From Flavobacterium sp. N502540 (lineage in GTDB: Bacteria > Bacteroidota > Bacteroidia > Flavobacteriales > Flavobacteriaceae): 64,000 bases of DNA. Positions 8,516-17,211 of the stretch are shown in pieces (the stretch's first letter is position 1; the number at the start of each line of letters is the position of its first letter). A model generated the notes under the pieces. That model saw nothing but the letters and a program-made list of their open reading frames with translations. It had not been told where the DNA came from and ran no database searches. The stretch lies in the NCBI RefSeq assembly GCF_025947365.1, contig NZ_CP110012.1:3596001-3660000 (forward strand), given 5' to 3'. The translations under genes and the position numbers were made by a program.

Positions 8516-9673
8516 ATGGAAGAAAATTTTAGAATGATAGCCAAATGTTTTTTTGGTTTTGAAGAAATATTAGAGAATGAATTGCGCACTCTTGGTGCTC
8601 AGGATGTCGAAAAAGGAGTGCGAATGGTAAGCTTTAAAGGAGATAAAGGCTTCATGTACAAAGCTAATTTATCACTTCGTACCGCACTTAAAGTTCTAAA
8701 ACCTATTTATTCGTTCAGAGCAAATAATGAACAGGCACTGTACAAAGGAATTTCGGGTGTAAACTGGTCTAAATTATTAAATGCCAATCAGACTTTTGTG
8801 ATTGACGCCACCGTACACTCCACTTATTTCAACCACTCTGAATTTGTTTCTCAAAAATGTAAAGATGCTATCGTAGATCAGTTTAGAGAAAGAACAGGAC
8901 AGCGTCCGAGTATCGATAAAGCTTTTCCGGATTTAAGAATTAATGTACATATCGATAAAGATCAGGTTTCAGTTGCGTTGGATACTTCAGGGAATTCACT
9001 GCATCAGCGTGGTTATCGAACCGCAACGAATATTGCGCCAATCAACGAAGTTTTGGCAGCAGGAGTACTATTGTTATCAGGATGGGAAGGACAGAGTCAT
9101 TTTGTAGATCCAATGTGTGGTTCCGGAACTTTTCTGGCAGAGGCCGCTATGATTGCCTGCAATATTCCGGCGAATATTAATCGTAAAGAGTTTGCATTCG
9201 AAAAATGGAAAGATTGGGATAACGATCTTTTTGATCAGATTGTAAACAGTCTGATGAAAAAAACAAAAGAATTTCATTACACGATAAAAGGGTTTGATAA
9301 AGCACCAAGTGCTGTAAACAAAGCCAAAGATAATATCCGAAACGCCAATTTGGAAGATTATGTTACGGTAAGTGAGGATAACTTTTTTGATACTGAAAAA
9401 GCAGTGGAAGGAAAGTTACACATGGTTTTCAATCCGCCTTACGATGAACGTCTGGATATTCACATGGAAGAATTCTACAAAAATATCGGAGATACTCTAA
9501 AGAAAAGCTACCCGGGTACAAACGCCTGGTTTATTACGGCAAATCTTGAAGCTCTGAAATTCGTAGGTTTAAAACCATCCCGAAAAATTAAACTTTTCAA
9601 CGGAAGTCTTGAAGCACGTCTGGTAAAATACGAGATGTACGAGGGAAGTAAGAGAACGAAATTTCAGGTCTAA
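8516..9673 (+). CDS. THUMP-domain class I RNA methyltransferase (RlmL-N/RlmK-like)
   Basis: This 385-residue protein has an N-terminal ferredoxin-like plus THUMP domain (about 1-160) for RNA binding and a C-terminal methyltransferase domain with motif I FVDPMCGSGTFLAEA at about 196-210 and the N6/N2-amino methylation motif NPPYDERL near 308. It belongs to the family of the N-terminal half of E. coli RlmL, which makes m2G in 23S rRNA; the exact target in Bacteroidota is inferred. It is cytoplasmic and appears monocistronic. Confidence 0.9.
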   Translation: MEENFRMIAKCFFGFEEILENELRTLGAQDVEKGVRMVSFKGDKGFMYKANLSLRTALKVLKPIYSFRANNEQALYKGISGVNWSKLLNANQTFVIDATVHSTYFNHSEFVSQKCKDAIVDQFRERTGQRPSIDKAFPDLRINVHIDKDQVSVALDTSGNSLHQRGYRTATNIAPINEVLAAGVLLLSGWEGQSHFVDPMCGSGTFLAEAAMIACNIPANINRKEFAFEKWKDWDNDLFDQIVNSLMKKTKEFHYTIKGFDKAPSAVNKAKDNIRNANLEDYVTVSEDNFFDTEKAVEGKLHMVFNPPYDERLDIHMEEFYKNIGDTLKKSYPGTNAWFITANLEALKFVGLKPSRKIKLFNGSLEARLVKYEMYEGSKRTKFQV

Positions 9674-9825
9674 GGTTCTAAGGGGCTAAGTTACTAAGGC
9701 GCTAAGAACCTTAGTAACTCAAAAAAGAAAATAATAATAATTTTAAGGTTTTAAAAAAAAGGACAAAGGAATCTACAAAGTATAATCTTAGAACCTTAGC
9801 TTCTCAGAACCTTAGTAACTTAAAG
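9671..9825. repeat. Dispersed repeat with TTACTAAGG hairpins
   Basis: The spacer is made of AAGGTTCTAAG- and CTTAGTAACT-type words. AGTTACTAAGG (9689-9699) pairs exactly with CCTTAGTAACT (9709-9719), and a diverged inverted copy follows at about 9785-9823. Related words recur at 38945-39033. It may end transcription of the upstream gene. Confidence 0.7.
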
Positions 9826-9828
9826 AAA

Positions 9829-10065
9829 ATGACAAAACTACAAGTAAGAGCTTTTTTATACCAATTAGGATGTTTCGCGATTCTATTTATTTTAGGGAGA
9901 TTTTTAGTGGCTTCTTATACCGGCTTAACCGGATTTTGGATTCCAATGACCGCTTTTATTGTCGCTACATTGATTTCGCCTAAATTTCAGTCCGTAAAGA
10001 CTAAAGATGGAGAAAAGCTTTTCATGAAATGGATTTTTATAAGAGGAATTAGAGAAATTGGATAA
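9829..10065 (+). CDS. Small two-helix membrane protein, function unknown
   Basis: This 78-residue protein has two hydrophobic segments (about residues 8-28 and 31-50) with the loop SYTGLTGFW, then a basic cytoplasmic tail (MKWIFIRGIREIG). It ends 14 bp before the racemase-like gene on the same strand, so the two are probably co-transcribed. I do not recognise the family. Confidence 0.65.
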   Translation: MTKLQVRAFLYQLGCFAILFILGRFLVASYTGLTGFWIPMTAFIVATLISPKFQSVKTKDGEKLFMKWIFIRGIREIG

Positions 10066-10079
10066 TTAATGGATTGTAT

Positions 10080-10772
10080 ATGAGGATAATTGGACTTATA
10101 GGCGGAATTAGCTGGGTTTCTACAGCAGATTATTACAAACTTATAAACGAGGGAATTAATAATAAGCTGGGAGGACTTAATTTCTCGGAGTGTCTGATTT
10201 ATTCTTTCAATTATGCCGACATTAAAAAGAATAACGATGCCAATGATTGGGATGCGACTTTTAATTTGCTTTTAAAAGGATGTCAGTTTCTTAAGCAGGG
10301 CGGGGCAGAAGCTATTGTTTTGTGTGCGAATACCATGCATTTGATTGCTGACCGACTTGAGAAGGCAATTGATTTGCCAATTATTCACATTGCGACTGAA
10401 ACGGCATTGGCGATTCAGAAGAAAGAAGTGAAAAAAGTAGGTTTGATGGGAACGAAGTTTACCATGGAACTTGATTTTTTCAAAGATAAATTAGCCGAAA
10501 GTGGAATCGAGACTATCATCCCTAAAAATGATGCCGACCGTGATTTTATGCACACCACAATCTTTGAAGAATTAGGAAGAGGTTTGGTGACGGAGGCAAC
10601 TAAAAAACGGTATTTAGAAATTGCCAGTCAATTGATAAAAGAAGGCGCTGAGGGAATTATTTTAGGTTGTACCGAGATTCCCTTGGTGATAAAGCCGGAA
10701 GATGTTTCTGTCCCGGTTTTTGATACTACTTTAATTCATTCTATGGCAGCTGTTAAGTTTCAATTGTCCTAA
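10080..10772 (+). CDS. Aspartate/glutamate racemase family protein
   Basis: The protein of about 230 residues starts MRIIGLIGGISWVSTADYY, the usual opening of the aspartate racemase branch; a TTG six bases upstream is a less likely start. The two catalytic cysteines of the two-base mechanism are visible as LCANTMH (Cys82) and LGCTEIP (Cys197). Family members racemise Asp or Glu without cofactor, or act on related small acids. It is cytoplasmic. Confidence 0.88.
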   Translation: MRIIGLIGGISWVSTADYYKLINEGINNKLGGLNFSECLIYSFNYADIKKNNDANDWDATFNLLLKGCQFLKQGGAEAIVLCANTMHLIADRLEKAIDLPIIHIATETALAIQKKEVKKVGLMGTKFTMELDFFKDKLAESGIETIIPKNDADRDFMHTTIFEELGRGLVTEATKKRYLEIASQLIKEGAEGIILGCTEIPLVIKPEDVSVPVFDTTLIHSMAAVKFQLS

Positions 10773-10797
10773 AAAGTTAGATAAAATTCCAATATTT

Positions 10798-10852
10798 AAA
10801 AAAGAAAAATTCCAAATAGTATTATATATATTATTTGGAATTTTTCTTTTTT
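10798..10852 (+). terminator. Strong hairpin terminator after the racemase gene
   Basis: A long stem, AAAAAAGAAAAATTCCAAATA on the left and its complement ending in TTTTTCTTTTTT on the right, encloses an AT-rich loop. The A and T runs on both sides would let it work in both directions. Confidence 0.9.
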
Positions 10853-10878
10853 AGTCTTTTTTGTTTTTTAATCCCGTA

Positions 10879-10984
10879 GTGCCAGTTTGGTCGAAGTCGA
10901 AGCTGTCTGCCTGAGCGAATTAGATTAGAAAGTGTCAGTTTGATCGGAGTCGAAGCTGTTTGTCTGAGCGGAGTCGAAGACAGG
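10879..10984. repeat. Two direct copies of a GGAGTCGAAG-type dispersed repeat
   Basis: GTGCCAGTTTGGTCGAAGTC... (from 10879) and GTGTCAGTTTGATCGGAGTC... (from 10932) are about 42-bp direct copies 53 bp apart, both continuing as GAAGCTGT(C/T)TG(C/T)CTGAGCG. Such GTCAGTT-GAGTCGA words are widespread non-coding repeats in Flavobacteriaceae genomes. No coding function is seen. Confidence 0.75.
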
Positions 10985-11000
10985 TTTTAGGTATAAAAAC

Positions 11001-11037
11001 AAATTCCAAACAGTATCTATTGCACGGTTTGGAATTT
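11001..11037 (-). terminator. Terminator hairpin of the rlmD-DUF6452-DUF6048 operon
   Basis: AAATTCCAAAC (11001-11011) pairs exactly with GTTTGGAATTT (11027-11037), and on the reverse strand the stem is followed by TTGTTTTTAT. It lies 25 bp after the stop of the DUF6048 gene. It shares the ATTCCAAA core with the terminator at 10798-10852. Confidence 0.65.
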
Positions 11038-11061
11038 GGAATTTTTAAAATTTGGAATTTA

Positions 11062-11877
11062 TTATTTTCTAATGGTTTCCTTTTTTATTAATTCAGGAAT
11101 GATTGTCTTTTTCTTGTAAAGCGGAATGAAATAAGAAACGGTATAGTTAAAACCAATCCCGAAGCTACCATCATAGGTTCTGTTGAAACCTGGAATATAA
11201 AGATTGTCAAATCCTGAAGGTTTTTTATTAGAAGCCAACAGTTTGAGCTGAACGCCAAAACCAACAAATACGTTATTAAAAACCTTTGCTTTTACACCCA
11301 TTGCCACTTCAAGCCAACCTGCAGTAAGACCATTGTATTTTTGACCGGAAACAATTGCCGGCTGTTCTCCCCAGTATGGGTTTGGGTTGTAAATTTTATA
11401 GGTATTCAATTGTTGACTAAAAGTACTGAAACCGCCTCGTAGTCCAATGGTGATTAAATTTTCCATATCCAGCCAGTTTTGATACAAATTGTAATCAAAA
11501 CCTCCTTTGATGTAAGTTCCGGTAGTGGTAGTGTTTAATCGGTCATCGTCAGTAGTTTTGTCTTCAAAACCAAGTTCGGCAGCCAGATAGTATTTTTTGG
11601 TCAGACGAAAATCACCTGTAACTTCAATACCTTTATAATTCTTGTCGTAAAATCCACGGGTTAATTTGTACAAATCTACACCCACACGAAGTCCGTAACG
11701 ATCCGTTTTGATGCTATCCTGTTTAGTTTCCTTGACAGCAGGTTTAGCTGCTTGGGCTTTTGGTTTTGTTTTAACGATCTCTTTGGGTGCTGCTGTGTCC
11801 GATGTTTCCTGAGCCTGACCTAAGAACATTGAAAGCAGTAAGCAAAAACTATAAAAATATTTTGATATGTGTTTCAT
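11062..11877 (-). CDS. DUF6048 family outer-membrane-like protein
   Basis: The protein of 271 residues starts MKHISKYFYSFCLLLSMFLGQAQ, a signal peptide, then a Lys/Ala/Pro-rich linker (KEIVKTKPKAQAAKP) and from about residue 65 alternating beta-strand sequence ending in aromatic residues, suggesting a small outer membrane beta-barrel. An alternative ATG four codons upstream (11889) is possible. It overlaps the end of the upstream lipoprotein gene and belongs to the conserved rlmD-DUF6452-DUF6048 order of Flavobacteriaceae. Function unknown. Confidence 0.8.
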   Translation of the reverse strand: MKHISKYFYSFCLLLSMFLGQAQETSDTAAPKEIVKTKPKAQAAKPAVKETKQDSIKTDRYGLRVGVDLYKLTRGFYDKNYKGIEVTGDFRLTKKYYLAAELGFEDKTTDDDRLNTTTTGTYIKGGFDYNLYQNWLDMENLITIGLRGGFSTFSQQLNTYKIYNPNPYWGEQPAIVSGQKYNGLTAGWLEVAMGVKAKVFNNVFVGFGVQLKLLASNKKPSGFDNLYIPGFNRTYDGSFGIGFNYTVSYFIPLYKKKTIIPELIKKETIRK

Positions 11878-12394
11878 TTTCAGATTCAATGTGTTTTATG
11901 TCTGTAAAAATTTGTTTTATCCAGAATCCATCGCCTGCAGGGTCGGTTAGGTCGTTGGGTTTTAGCGGATCAAGATCGAAGACGGTCTTAAATCCACACG
12001 CCCTTGACACGTATACATTCTCACGAGTATAGTAAAATGTTATCCGATCGCTGTTTTTGGTAGCAGGATTGGTGCTCTGAGAGTTATAAACAAAATCATA
12101 CGTGGTGGTGTTTTTGTCTATTCTCAGAGGTATCGAGATTGTATTCGAATTGGTTACATATCTTAAAGGATTTTCCTCGTCTGTTATGCTTTTGTTGAAA
12201 ACAATTCCTTTACTTTCTCCCTCTCCAGTTACTTTTAGATTTATTACGTTTTCTTTTACAGTAGGTTCGGCATCTTTATAAAATGTAATTACCAGACGCG
12301 GAGTTGTTGGTGTACTGGCATCACAAATATCGTCTTTTTCACAACTGGACAGGCCAAAGGTGAAAATTAGTAAAAGAGAGATTATTTTTTTCAT
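11849..12394 (-). CDS. DUF6452 family lipoprotein
   Basis: This 181-residue protein has a lipoprotein signal MKKIISLLLIFTFGLSSC with the lipobox Cys at residue 18, followed by a beta-rich domain with the motif CDASTPTTPRLVITFY near 27. It is probably anchored in the outer membrane. It starts 12 bp after the rlmD stop and overlaps the DUF6048 gene, so the three genes form one operon. Function unknown. Confidence 0.82.
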   Translation of the reverse strand: MKKIISLLLIFTFGLSSCEKDDICDASTPTTPRLVITFYKDAEPTVKENVINLKVTGEGESKGIVFNKSITDEENPLRYVTNSNTISIPLRIDKNTTTYDFVYNSQSTNPATKNSDRITFYYTRENVYVSRACGFKTVFDLDPLKPNDLTDPAGDGFWIKQIFTDIKHIESENETHIKIFL

Positions 12395-12406
12395 TTAGAT
12401 AATTTG

Positions 12407-13819
12407 TTATCGAAGTTCTAAAAGCACAACATTTTCGACATGGTGTGTTTGCGGAAACATATCGACCGGTCTAACACGGGTTACTTTGTATTTTTCGTCC
12501 ATTAAAGCCAAATCACGTGCCTGAGTTGCTGAATTACAGCTCACATAAACAACTTTTTTAGGAGCAATTTTCAAAATTTGATCAACAACCGCAGCATGCA
12601 TACCGTCTCTTGGCGGATCTGTAATGATCACATCCGGTTTTCCGTGCTGGGCGATAAAGGCTTCATTGAAAACAACTTTCATGTCACCAACAAAAAACTC
12701 ACAATTGGTAATATTATTGCGTTCTGCATTTGCTTTAGCGTCTAAAATCGCTTCAGGAACACTTTCTACACCAATTACTTTTTTTGCCTTTTTTGAGACA
12801 AATTGCGCTATAGTTCCCGTTCCGGTATACAAGTCATAAACTGTTTCGTTTCCTGTAAGCCCTGCGAAATCACGTGTTATTTTGTACAGCTCGTAGGCCT
12901 GATCTGAATTAGTCTGGTAGAAAGATTTAGCGTTGATGCTAAATTTTAAACCTTCCATTTCTTCCAGTATATAGTCTCTTCCTTTGTACAGCTTGATATC
13001 CTGATCGTACATAGTATCGTTTTGCTTGGCATTTATCACGTATTGCAACGAAGTAATCTGCGGAAACTTTTCGTAAAGGTGATCCAAAATCAGTTCGCGG
13101 TTTTTTTGATCATCTTCAAAAAACTGGATCAAAACCATAATCTCCCCGGTAGATACCGTACGAATCATTACCGTTCTCAACAAACCGGAATGCTCTCTTG
13201 GATTGAAGAAGGCCATATTATGCTCGTTGGCAAAAGCTCTGATCTCATTTCTGATGGCATTTGAAGGATCTTCCTGTAAATGACATTTTTGGATGTCCAG
13301 AATTTTGTCCCACATTTTCGGGATATGGAATCCTAAAGCATTTCGGTTTCCTAAATCTTCCGTACTTCCAATTTCTTTCTCGGTTAACCAACGACTGTTA
13401 GAAAATGAAAATTCCATTTTGTTTCTGTAGAAAAACTGTTTTTCAGAACCTAAAATGGTTTCAAATTCGGGAAGTTCTACTTTTCCGATACGCTGTAAGT
13501 GATTTTTTACTTCATTTTGTTTGTAATACAACTGTTGGCTGTATTTCATATTTTGCCATTTGCATCCTCCACAAACACCAAAATGATCGCAGATTGGCTC
13601 AATACGATGCTCTGATAATTCGTGAAATTTTACGGCTTTGCCTTCATAATAGGCTTTTCTTTTCTTAAAGGTCTGTACGTCTACTACATCGCCAGGAACG
13701 ACATTCGGAATAAAGATTACTTTTCCGTCAGGAGCCTTTGCTACTGATACTCCTTTTGCTCCTGCATCAAGAACCTGAATTTGATGAAAGACAATTTTGT
13801 CTGTATTTTTTCTTCCCAT
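12407..13819 (-). CDS. rlmD: 23S rRNA (uracil-C5)-methyltransferase
   Basis: The 470-residue enzyme has an N-terminal TRAM domain (about 1-65), an iron-sulfur site in CDHFGVCGGCKW (Cys77, Cys83, Cys86, with a fourth Cys in IQKCHL near 180) and a SAM-binding methyltransferase domain with VYDLYTGTGTIAQF near 330. The catalytic region shows DPPRDGMH and the nucleophile in VVYVSCNSATQARDL. It methylates C5 of a 23S rRNA uracil, by homology U1939. First gene of an operon with two envelope protein genes. Confidence 0.93.
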   Translation of the reverse strand: MGRKNTDKIVFHQIQVLDAGAKGVSVAKAPDGKVIFIPNVVPGDVVDVQTFKKRKAYYEGKAVKFHELSEHRIEPICDHFGVCGGCKWQNMKYSQQLYYKQNEVKNHLQRIGKVELPEFETILGSEKQFFYRNKMEFSFSNSRWLTEKEIGSTEDLGNRNALGFHIPKMWDKILDIQKCHLQEDPSNAIRNEIRAFANEHNMAFFNPREHSGLLRTVMIRTVSTGEIMVLIQFFEDDQKNRELILDHLYEKFPQITSLQYVINAKQNDTMYDQDIKLYKGRDYILEEMEGLKFSINAKSFYQTNSDQAYELYKITRDFAGLTGNETVYDLYTGTGTIAQFVSKKAKKVIGVESVPEAILDAKANAERNNITNCEFFVGDMKVVFNEAFIAQHGKPDVIITDPPRDGMHAAVVDQILKIAPKKVVYVSCNSATQARDLALMDEKYKVTRVRPVDMFPQTHHVENVVLLELR

Positions 13820-13981
13820 AGCGCAAAAATAAGGGTTTGTAAACTTTTATAAATTTAATTTTTAAAATATTTTATCAAATTGCCTAATTTAGTGGTTTAA
13901 TCAAGTTTAAAAGTTAACTTTGTTTATAACAATCGCCCCGAATACTGCATTTTTTATAACCTATTAGTATTGTTGTCCTTT

Positions 13982-15031
13982 ATGAAGTTGTATCATAATC
14001 TGTCTCAAATTGGCTTTTTAAAGAAAAGCTATGCTTTCAAATTTTTGTTTGTTGCTTTTATAGGTATACATATCCCTCTGATAGGAATTTTATTTTTTGT
14101 ACTGTATTATAATCACAGTGTTTCGGCTACCTCAATTTTGATTTTTTCTTTGGTTATGACATTATTGGCGACATTAGTGACGCTTTTGGTTTTAAATCAC
14201 TTAATAAAGCCCATTTCAATAGCCTCAAAAGCCTTAGACGATTACAGACACAACAGAAGATTGTCTATTTTGCCTACAGAATATAGTGATGAAGCAGGTT
14301 TACTTTTGTGCAACATTCAGGAATCGATCTATGAATCAGAAAGTTTTATCAATGAAAAACAGGATTTGATTTATATGCTTTCGCATGATTTGAAAAATTT
14401 TGCAGGAAATCCTCAGGGACTGGCGCGATTGATTATAAGTGAAAATCCATCAGAATCAGTTCGTCAATTGGCAGAATTGATTTGCGAATCTACTAATCTA
14501 CAGTTTCGATATATTGAAAACTTCATTAAACTATTGCAGGAACAAGATCGGGTAGTAAAAGGAAATTTGGAGATCAGAATGATAACCTTTCCTAATATTT
14601 TGCCTTTCATCAATGAACAGGTTGAACAGCGTCTGATTGATAAGAATATTAAATTAAGTCTGAATTTAGAGCTTGTTGAGGCAAAACTGAGAATTGACGA
14701 AGGTTTATTGGTTCAGGTTTTAGTGAATTTGATTAGCAATGCCGTTAAATTCTCTTATTTTGACAGTGAGGTTAAAGTGAGAATTTATACCGAAGATTCA
14801 AAATTCATTGTAACCGTTACGGATAATGGAATTGGTTTTGACAAAAATCAGATTGATGAGCTCTTTAAAAAATTCACAAAAATGAGCCGATTGGGTACCG
14901 CTAATGAATCTTCGACCGGAATTGGTCTGTATCTTTGTAAAAAAATAATTGAGAAGAATAAAGGCAAATTAACAGCAACCAGTGAAGGCAGAAATAAAGG
15001 GGCTGAATTTAGAATTGAGTTTGAATTGTAG
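13982..15031 (+). CDS. Sensor histidine kinase
   Basis: The 349-residue inner-membrane kinase starts at ATG 13982; a TTG 12 bp upstream is in frame but less likely. It has two transmembrane helices (about 20-42 and 52-72) with only a very short outer loop, a dimerisation helix with the phospho-acceptor His134 in MLSHDLKNFAG, and an HATPase domain (LVNLISNAVKFSYF near 230, DNGIGFD near 270, STGIGLYLCKK near 310). No response regulator is adjacent, so it is an orphan and its signal is unknown. Confidence 0.9.
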   Translation: MKLYHNLSQIGFLKKSYAFKFLFVAFIGIHIPLIGILFFVLYYNHSVSATSILIFSLVMTLLATLVTLLVLNHLIKPISIASKALDDYRHNRRLSILPTEYSDEAGLLLCNIQESIYESESFINEKQDLIYMLSHDLKNFAGNPQGLARLIISENPSESVRQLAELICESTNLQFRYIENFIKLLQEQDRVVKGNLEIRMITFPNILPFINEQVEQRLIDKNIKLSLNLELVEAKLRIDEGLLVQVLVNLISNAVKFSYFDSEVKVRIYTEDSKFIVTVTDNGIGFDKNQIDELFKKFTKMSRLGTANESSTGIGLYLCKKIIEKNKGKLTATSEGRNKGAEFRIEFEL

Positions 15032-15077
15032 TTTTTGGTTTGTTGTTGAGATTCTAAGATACTGATTAATATTCCTG

Positions 15078-15245
15078 AATGTAACGCTCCGCTGGAGCTC
15101 TTTCTTTTCAGGGGATAATTGTGTTATATTTATTTCGCTCCTTCAGAGCTCAATTTTAAAAGCTTCTTCATAAAATTTTAAAAAAAAATAAATCAGCGTC
15201 AATCCGTGTTTTTGCTTTAGCGAATCCGTTTTATCCGCGTGAAAA
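15078..15245. repeat. Two kinds of dispersed intergenic repeat
   Basis: The part at 15081-15152 carries GCTCCGCTGGAGCTC and GCTCCTTCAGAGCTC, palindromic words common between Flavobacterium genes. The second (15190-15240) reads AATCAGCGTCAATCCGTGTT and CGAATCCGTTTTATCCGCGT, another common non-coding repeat. No gene is seen in the 300-bp spacer between the kinase and cysM. Confidence 0.6.
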
Positions 15246-15277
15246 ATTTGAGGCGTTCTTATGCCGAATTTATGATT

Positions 15278-15330
15278 TATGGTTCTGAACGAATCCTATT
15301 TTTGAATAAAAAATCAATTCAGAACCATAA
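15278..15330 (-). terminator. Hairpin at the end of the cysE-cysM operon
   Basis: TTATGGTTCTGAA (15278-15290) pairs exactly with TTCAGAACCATAA (15318-15330), eight bases beyond the cysM stop codon. The loop is 27 bp, long for a classical terminator, and no strong T run follows. Confidence 0.55.
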
Positions 15331-15338
15331 AGTTGTTT

Positions 15339-16226
15339 TTAGTCAAATAAATCAGAAGATAAATAACGATCACCACGATCACAAATCACGGCAACAATAA
15401 CTCCCGATTCCAGTTGCTCGGCAATTTTTAAGGCAACAGCTACAGATCCTCCGCTGCTCATGCCGGCAAAGACACCTTCTTCAAGGGCAAGTCTTTTAGT
15501 CATCTTTCTGGCTTCTTCTTCGCTTACATCGATGACAGTATCTACTTTCGAGGCGTCAAAAATTTTCGGCAAATATTCCTGCGGCCATTTTCTAATTCCC
15601 GGAATTTGAGATCCGTCACTAGGCTGAGCCCCGATGATTTGAATGTTGCTGTTTTTCTCTTTTAAATAGGTCGAAGTCCCAATAATGGTTCCCGTAGTTC
15701 CCATTGCCGAAACAAAGTGGGTTACCGTTCCTTCCGTGTCGTTCCAGATTTCCGGACCTGTGGTTTTGTAATGTGCTTTCCAGTTGTCATCGTTTGCAAA
15801 TTGATTTAGCATCAAATAACCGCCCTGAGCGACCTTTTTGTCGGCATAGTCCCTCGAGCCAATAATTCCTTCACTAGCGGGCGTTAAAATGACTGTGGCA
15901 CCATAAGCACGCATGGTTTGAGTTCGCTCTTTTGTAGAATCTTCAGGTAAAACCAATTCGATTTCAATTTGAAACAATTGTGCGATCATTGCCAAAGCAA
16001 TTCCCGTATTTCCGCTGGTGGCTTCAATTAGCTTGTCGCCTTTTTTAATATCGCCTCTCTCAATAGCCGAAGCAATCATGTTGTATGCCGCTCTGTCTTT
16101 TACACTTCCTCCGGGATTATTACCTTCAAGTTTCAGTAAAAGTTTTACGTTTTTATTTTTAACCAAATTGACGGTTTCCATTAACGGAGTGTTTCCAATT
16201 AGATTAAGCAATTTCTGTGGACCCAT
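15339..16226 (-). CDS. cysM: Cysteine synthase B (O-acetylserine sulfhydrylase)
   Basis: CysM makes L-cysteine from O-acetylserine and sulfide or thiosulfate using pyridoxal phosphate. The 295-residue protein shows LIGNTPLMET at the start, the PLP lysine K43 in NPGGSVKDRAA, the phosphate loop TSGNTG near 69-74 and the end SGGSVAVALKIAEQ. It starts one base after the stop of the serine acetyltransferase gene, so the two steps of cysteine synthesis form one operon. Confidence 0.93.
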   Translation of the reverse strand: MGPQKLLNLIGNTPLMETVNLVKNKNVKLLLKLEGNNPGGSVKDRAAYNMIASAIERGDIKKGDKLIEATSGNTGIALAMIAQLFQIEIELVLPEDSTKERTQTMRAYGATVILTPASEGIIGSRDYADKKVAQGGYLMLNQFANDDNWKAHYKTTGPEIWNDTEGTVTHFVSAMGTTGTIIGTSTYLKEKNSNIQIIGAQPSDGSQIPGIRKWPQEYLPKIFDASKVDTVIDVSEEEARKMTKRLALEEGVFAGMSSGGSVAVALKIAEQLESGVIVAVICDRGDRYLSSDLFD

Positions 16227-16227
16227 T

Positions 16228-17019
16228 TTATTTTTTTTCTTTTATTTTAACTTCAGTTGTAGTGGTGTTTAAAACGATTGAATCTTCAGGGATAGATTTG
16301 GTGATCCATGCATTTCCGCCTACAATACTGTTCTTTCCAATAATGGTTTCACCTCCCAAAATAGTAGCATTGGCATAAATGCAAACGTTTGCTTCTACAG
16401 TCGGGTGTCTTTTGGCGTTTTTCATTTCTTTACTAACGCTCAGAGCTCCTAAAGTAACACCCTGATAAATTTTTACATGTTTTTTAATCACAGTAGTTTC
16501 TCCAATTACAATTCCTGTAGCGTGATCAATAAAAAAGGGAGAAGCAATCTCAGCTCCCGCATGAATGTCGGTTCCTGTAATTCGATGTGCGTACTCGCTC
16601 ATCAATCTTGAGAAAAGTAATAGATCCAGACGATACAATTCGTGACTTAGTCGGTAAATGGCGATCGCGTAAAATCCGGGATATCCCAAATAAACTTCAT
16701 CAATACTGTTCGATGCCGGATCATTTTCAAGGATGTATTCGGCGTCCTGATTTAGTTTTTCCAGAACTCCGGGCAATTTTTCCAAAAAACGATCCCACAT
16801 TGCATCACACGAATTTTCAGATTTTTTACAGGCCAGAACAGCAATTTCTTTAAAACGAATCTCCAGTTCTTTGATACTTTCGTCTAAAGCCGCATTGGAA
16901 TCAAAAAGAGTGTAAAAAAGCTTCTCTGTAAAATCTTCTGTTTTGGTTTTGATGCCGTAATTTATGCTTGAATGACTTTTTAAAGCTTTTATATTTTGTA
17001 TGATGGAATCTTTTGTCAA
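16228..17019 (-). CDS. cysE: Serine O-acetyltransferase (EpsC/CysE-type)
   Basis: This 263-residue cytoplasmic enzyme converts L-serine and acetyl-CoA to O-acetylserine, the substrate of the adjacent CysM. An N-terminal helical domain is followed by left-handed beta-helix hexapeptide repeats with the active-site stretch TDIHAGAEIASPFFIDHATG near 150-170 and VIGETTVI. It lacks a long C-terminal tail of the kind CysE uses to form the cysteine synthase complex. First gene of the cysE-cysM operon. Confidence 0.93.
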   Translation of the reverse strand: MTKDSIIQNIKALKSHSSINYGIKTKTEDFTEKLFYTLFDSNAALDESIKELEIRFKEIAVLACKKSENSCDAMWDRFLEKLPGVLEKLNQDAEYILENDPASNSIDEVYLGYPGFYAIAIYRLSHELYRLDLLLFSRLMSEYAHRITGTDIHAGAEIASPFFIDHATGIVIGETTVIKKHVKIYQGVTLGALSVSKEMKNAKRHPTVEANVCIYANATILGGETIIGKNSIVGGNAWITKSIPEDSIVLNTTTTEVKIKEKK

Positions 17020-17211
17020 AATGGTAAAATTGAATGAATACTTAGAAACGCTAAAAGTAAGGTGTTTTTTGTAAATAAAGGCATGAATGCTACAAAGAAA
17101 TTTTCTTTTAAGAGTGGTAATTTGTGATAAATAGAAGAAATGTAAACTGCTGTTTTTTTATGTAATTCTTAAGTAGTTAAATGTGTAAATTAGCAGTTAA
17201 AAATTGTAAAA

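Noticed and set aside
10879..10984. Two 42-bp direct copies as a CRISPR or attachment site
   Set aside because: Only two diverged copies, no integrase or cas genes, and the words match a common dispersed repeat.
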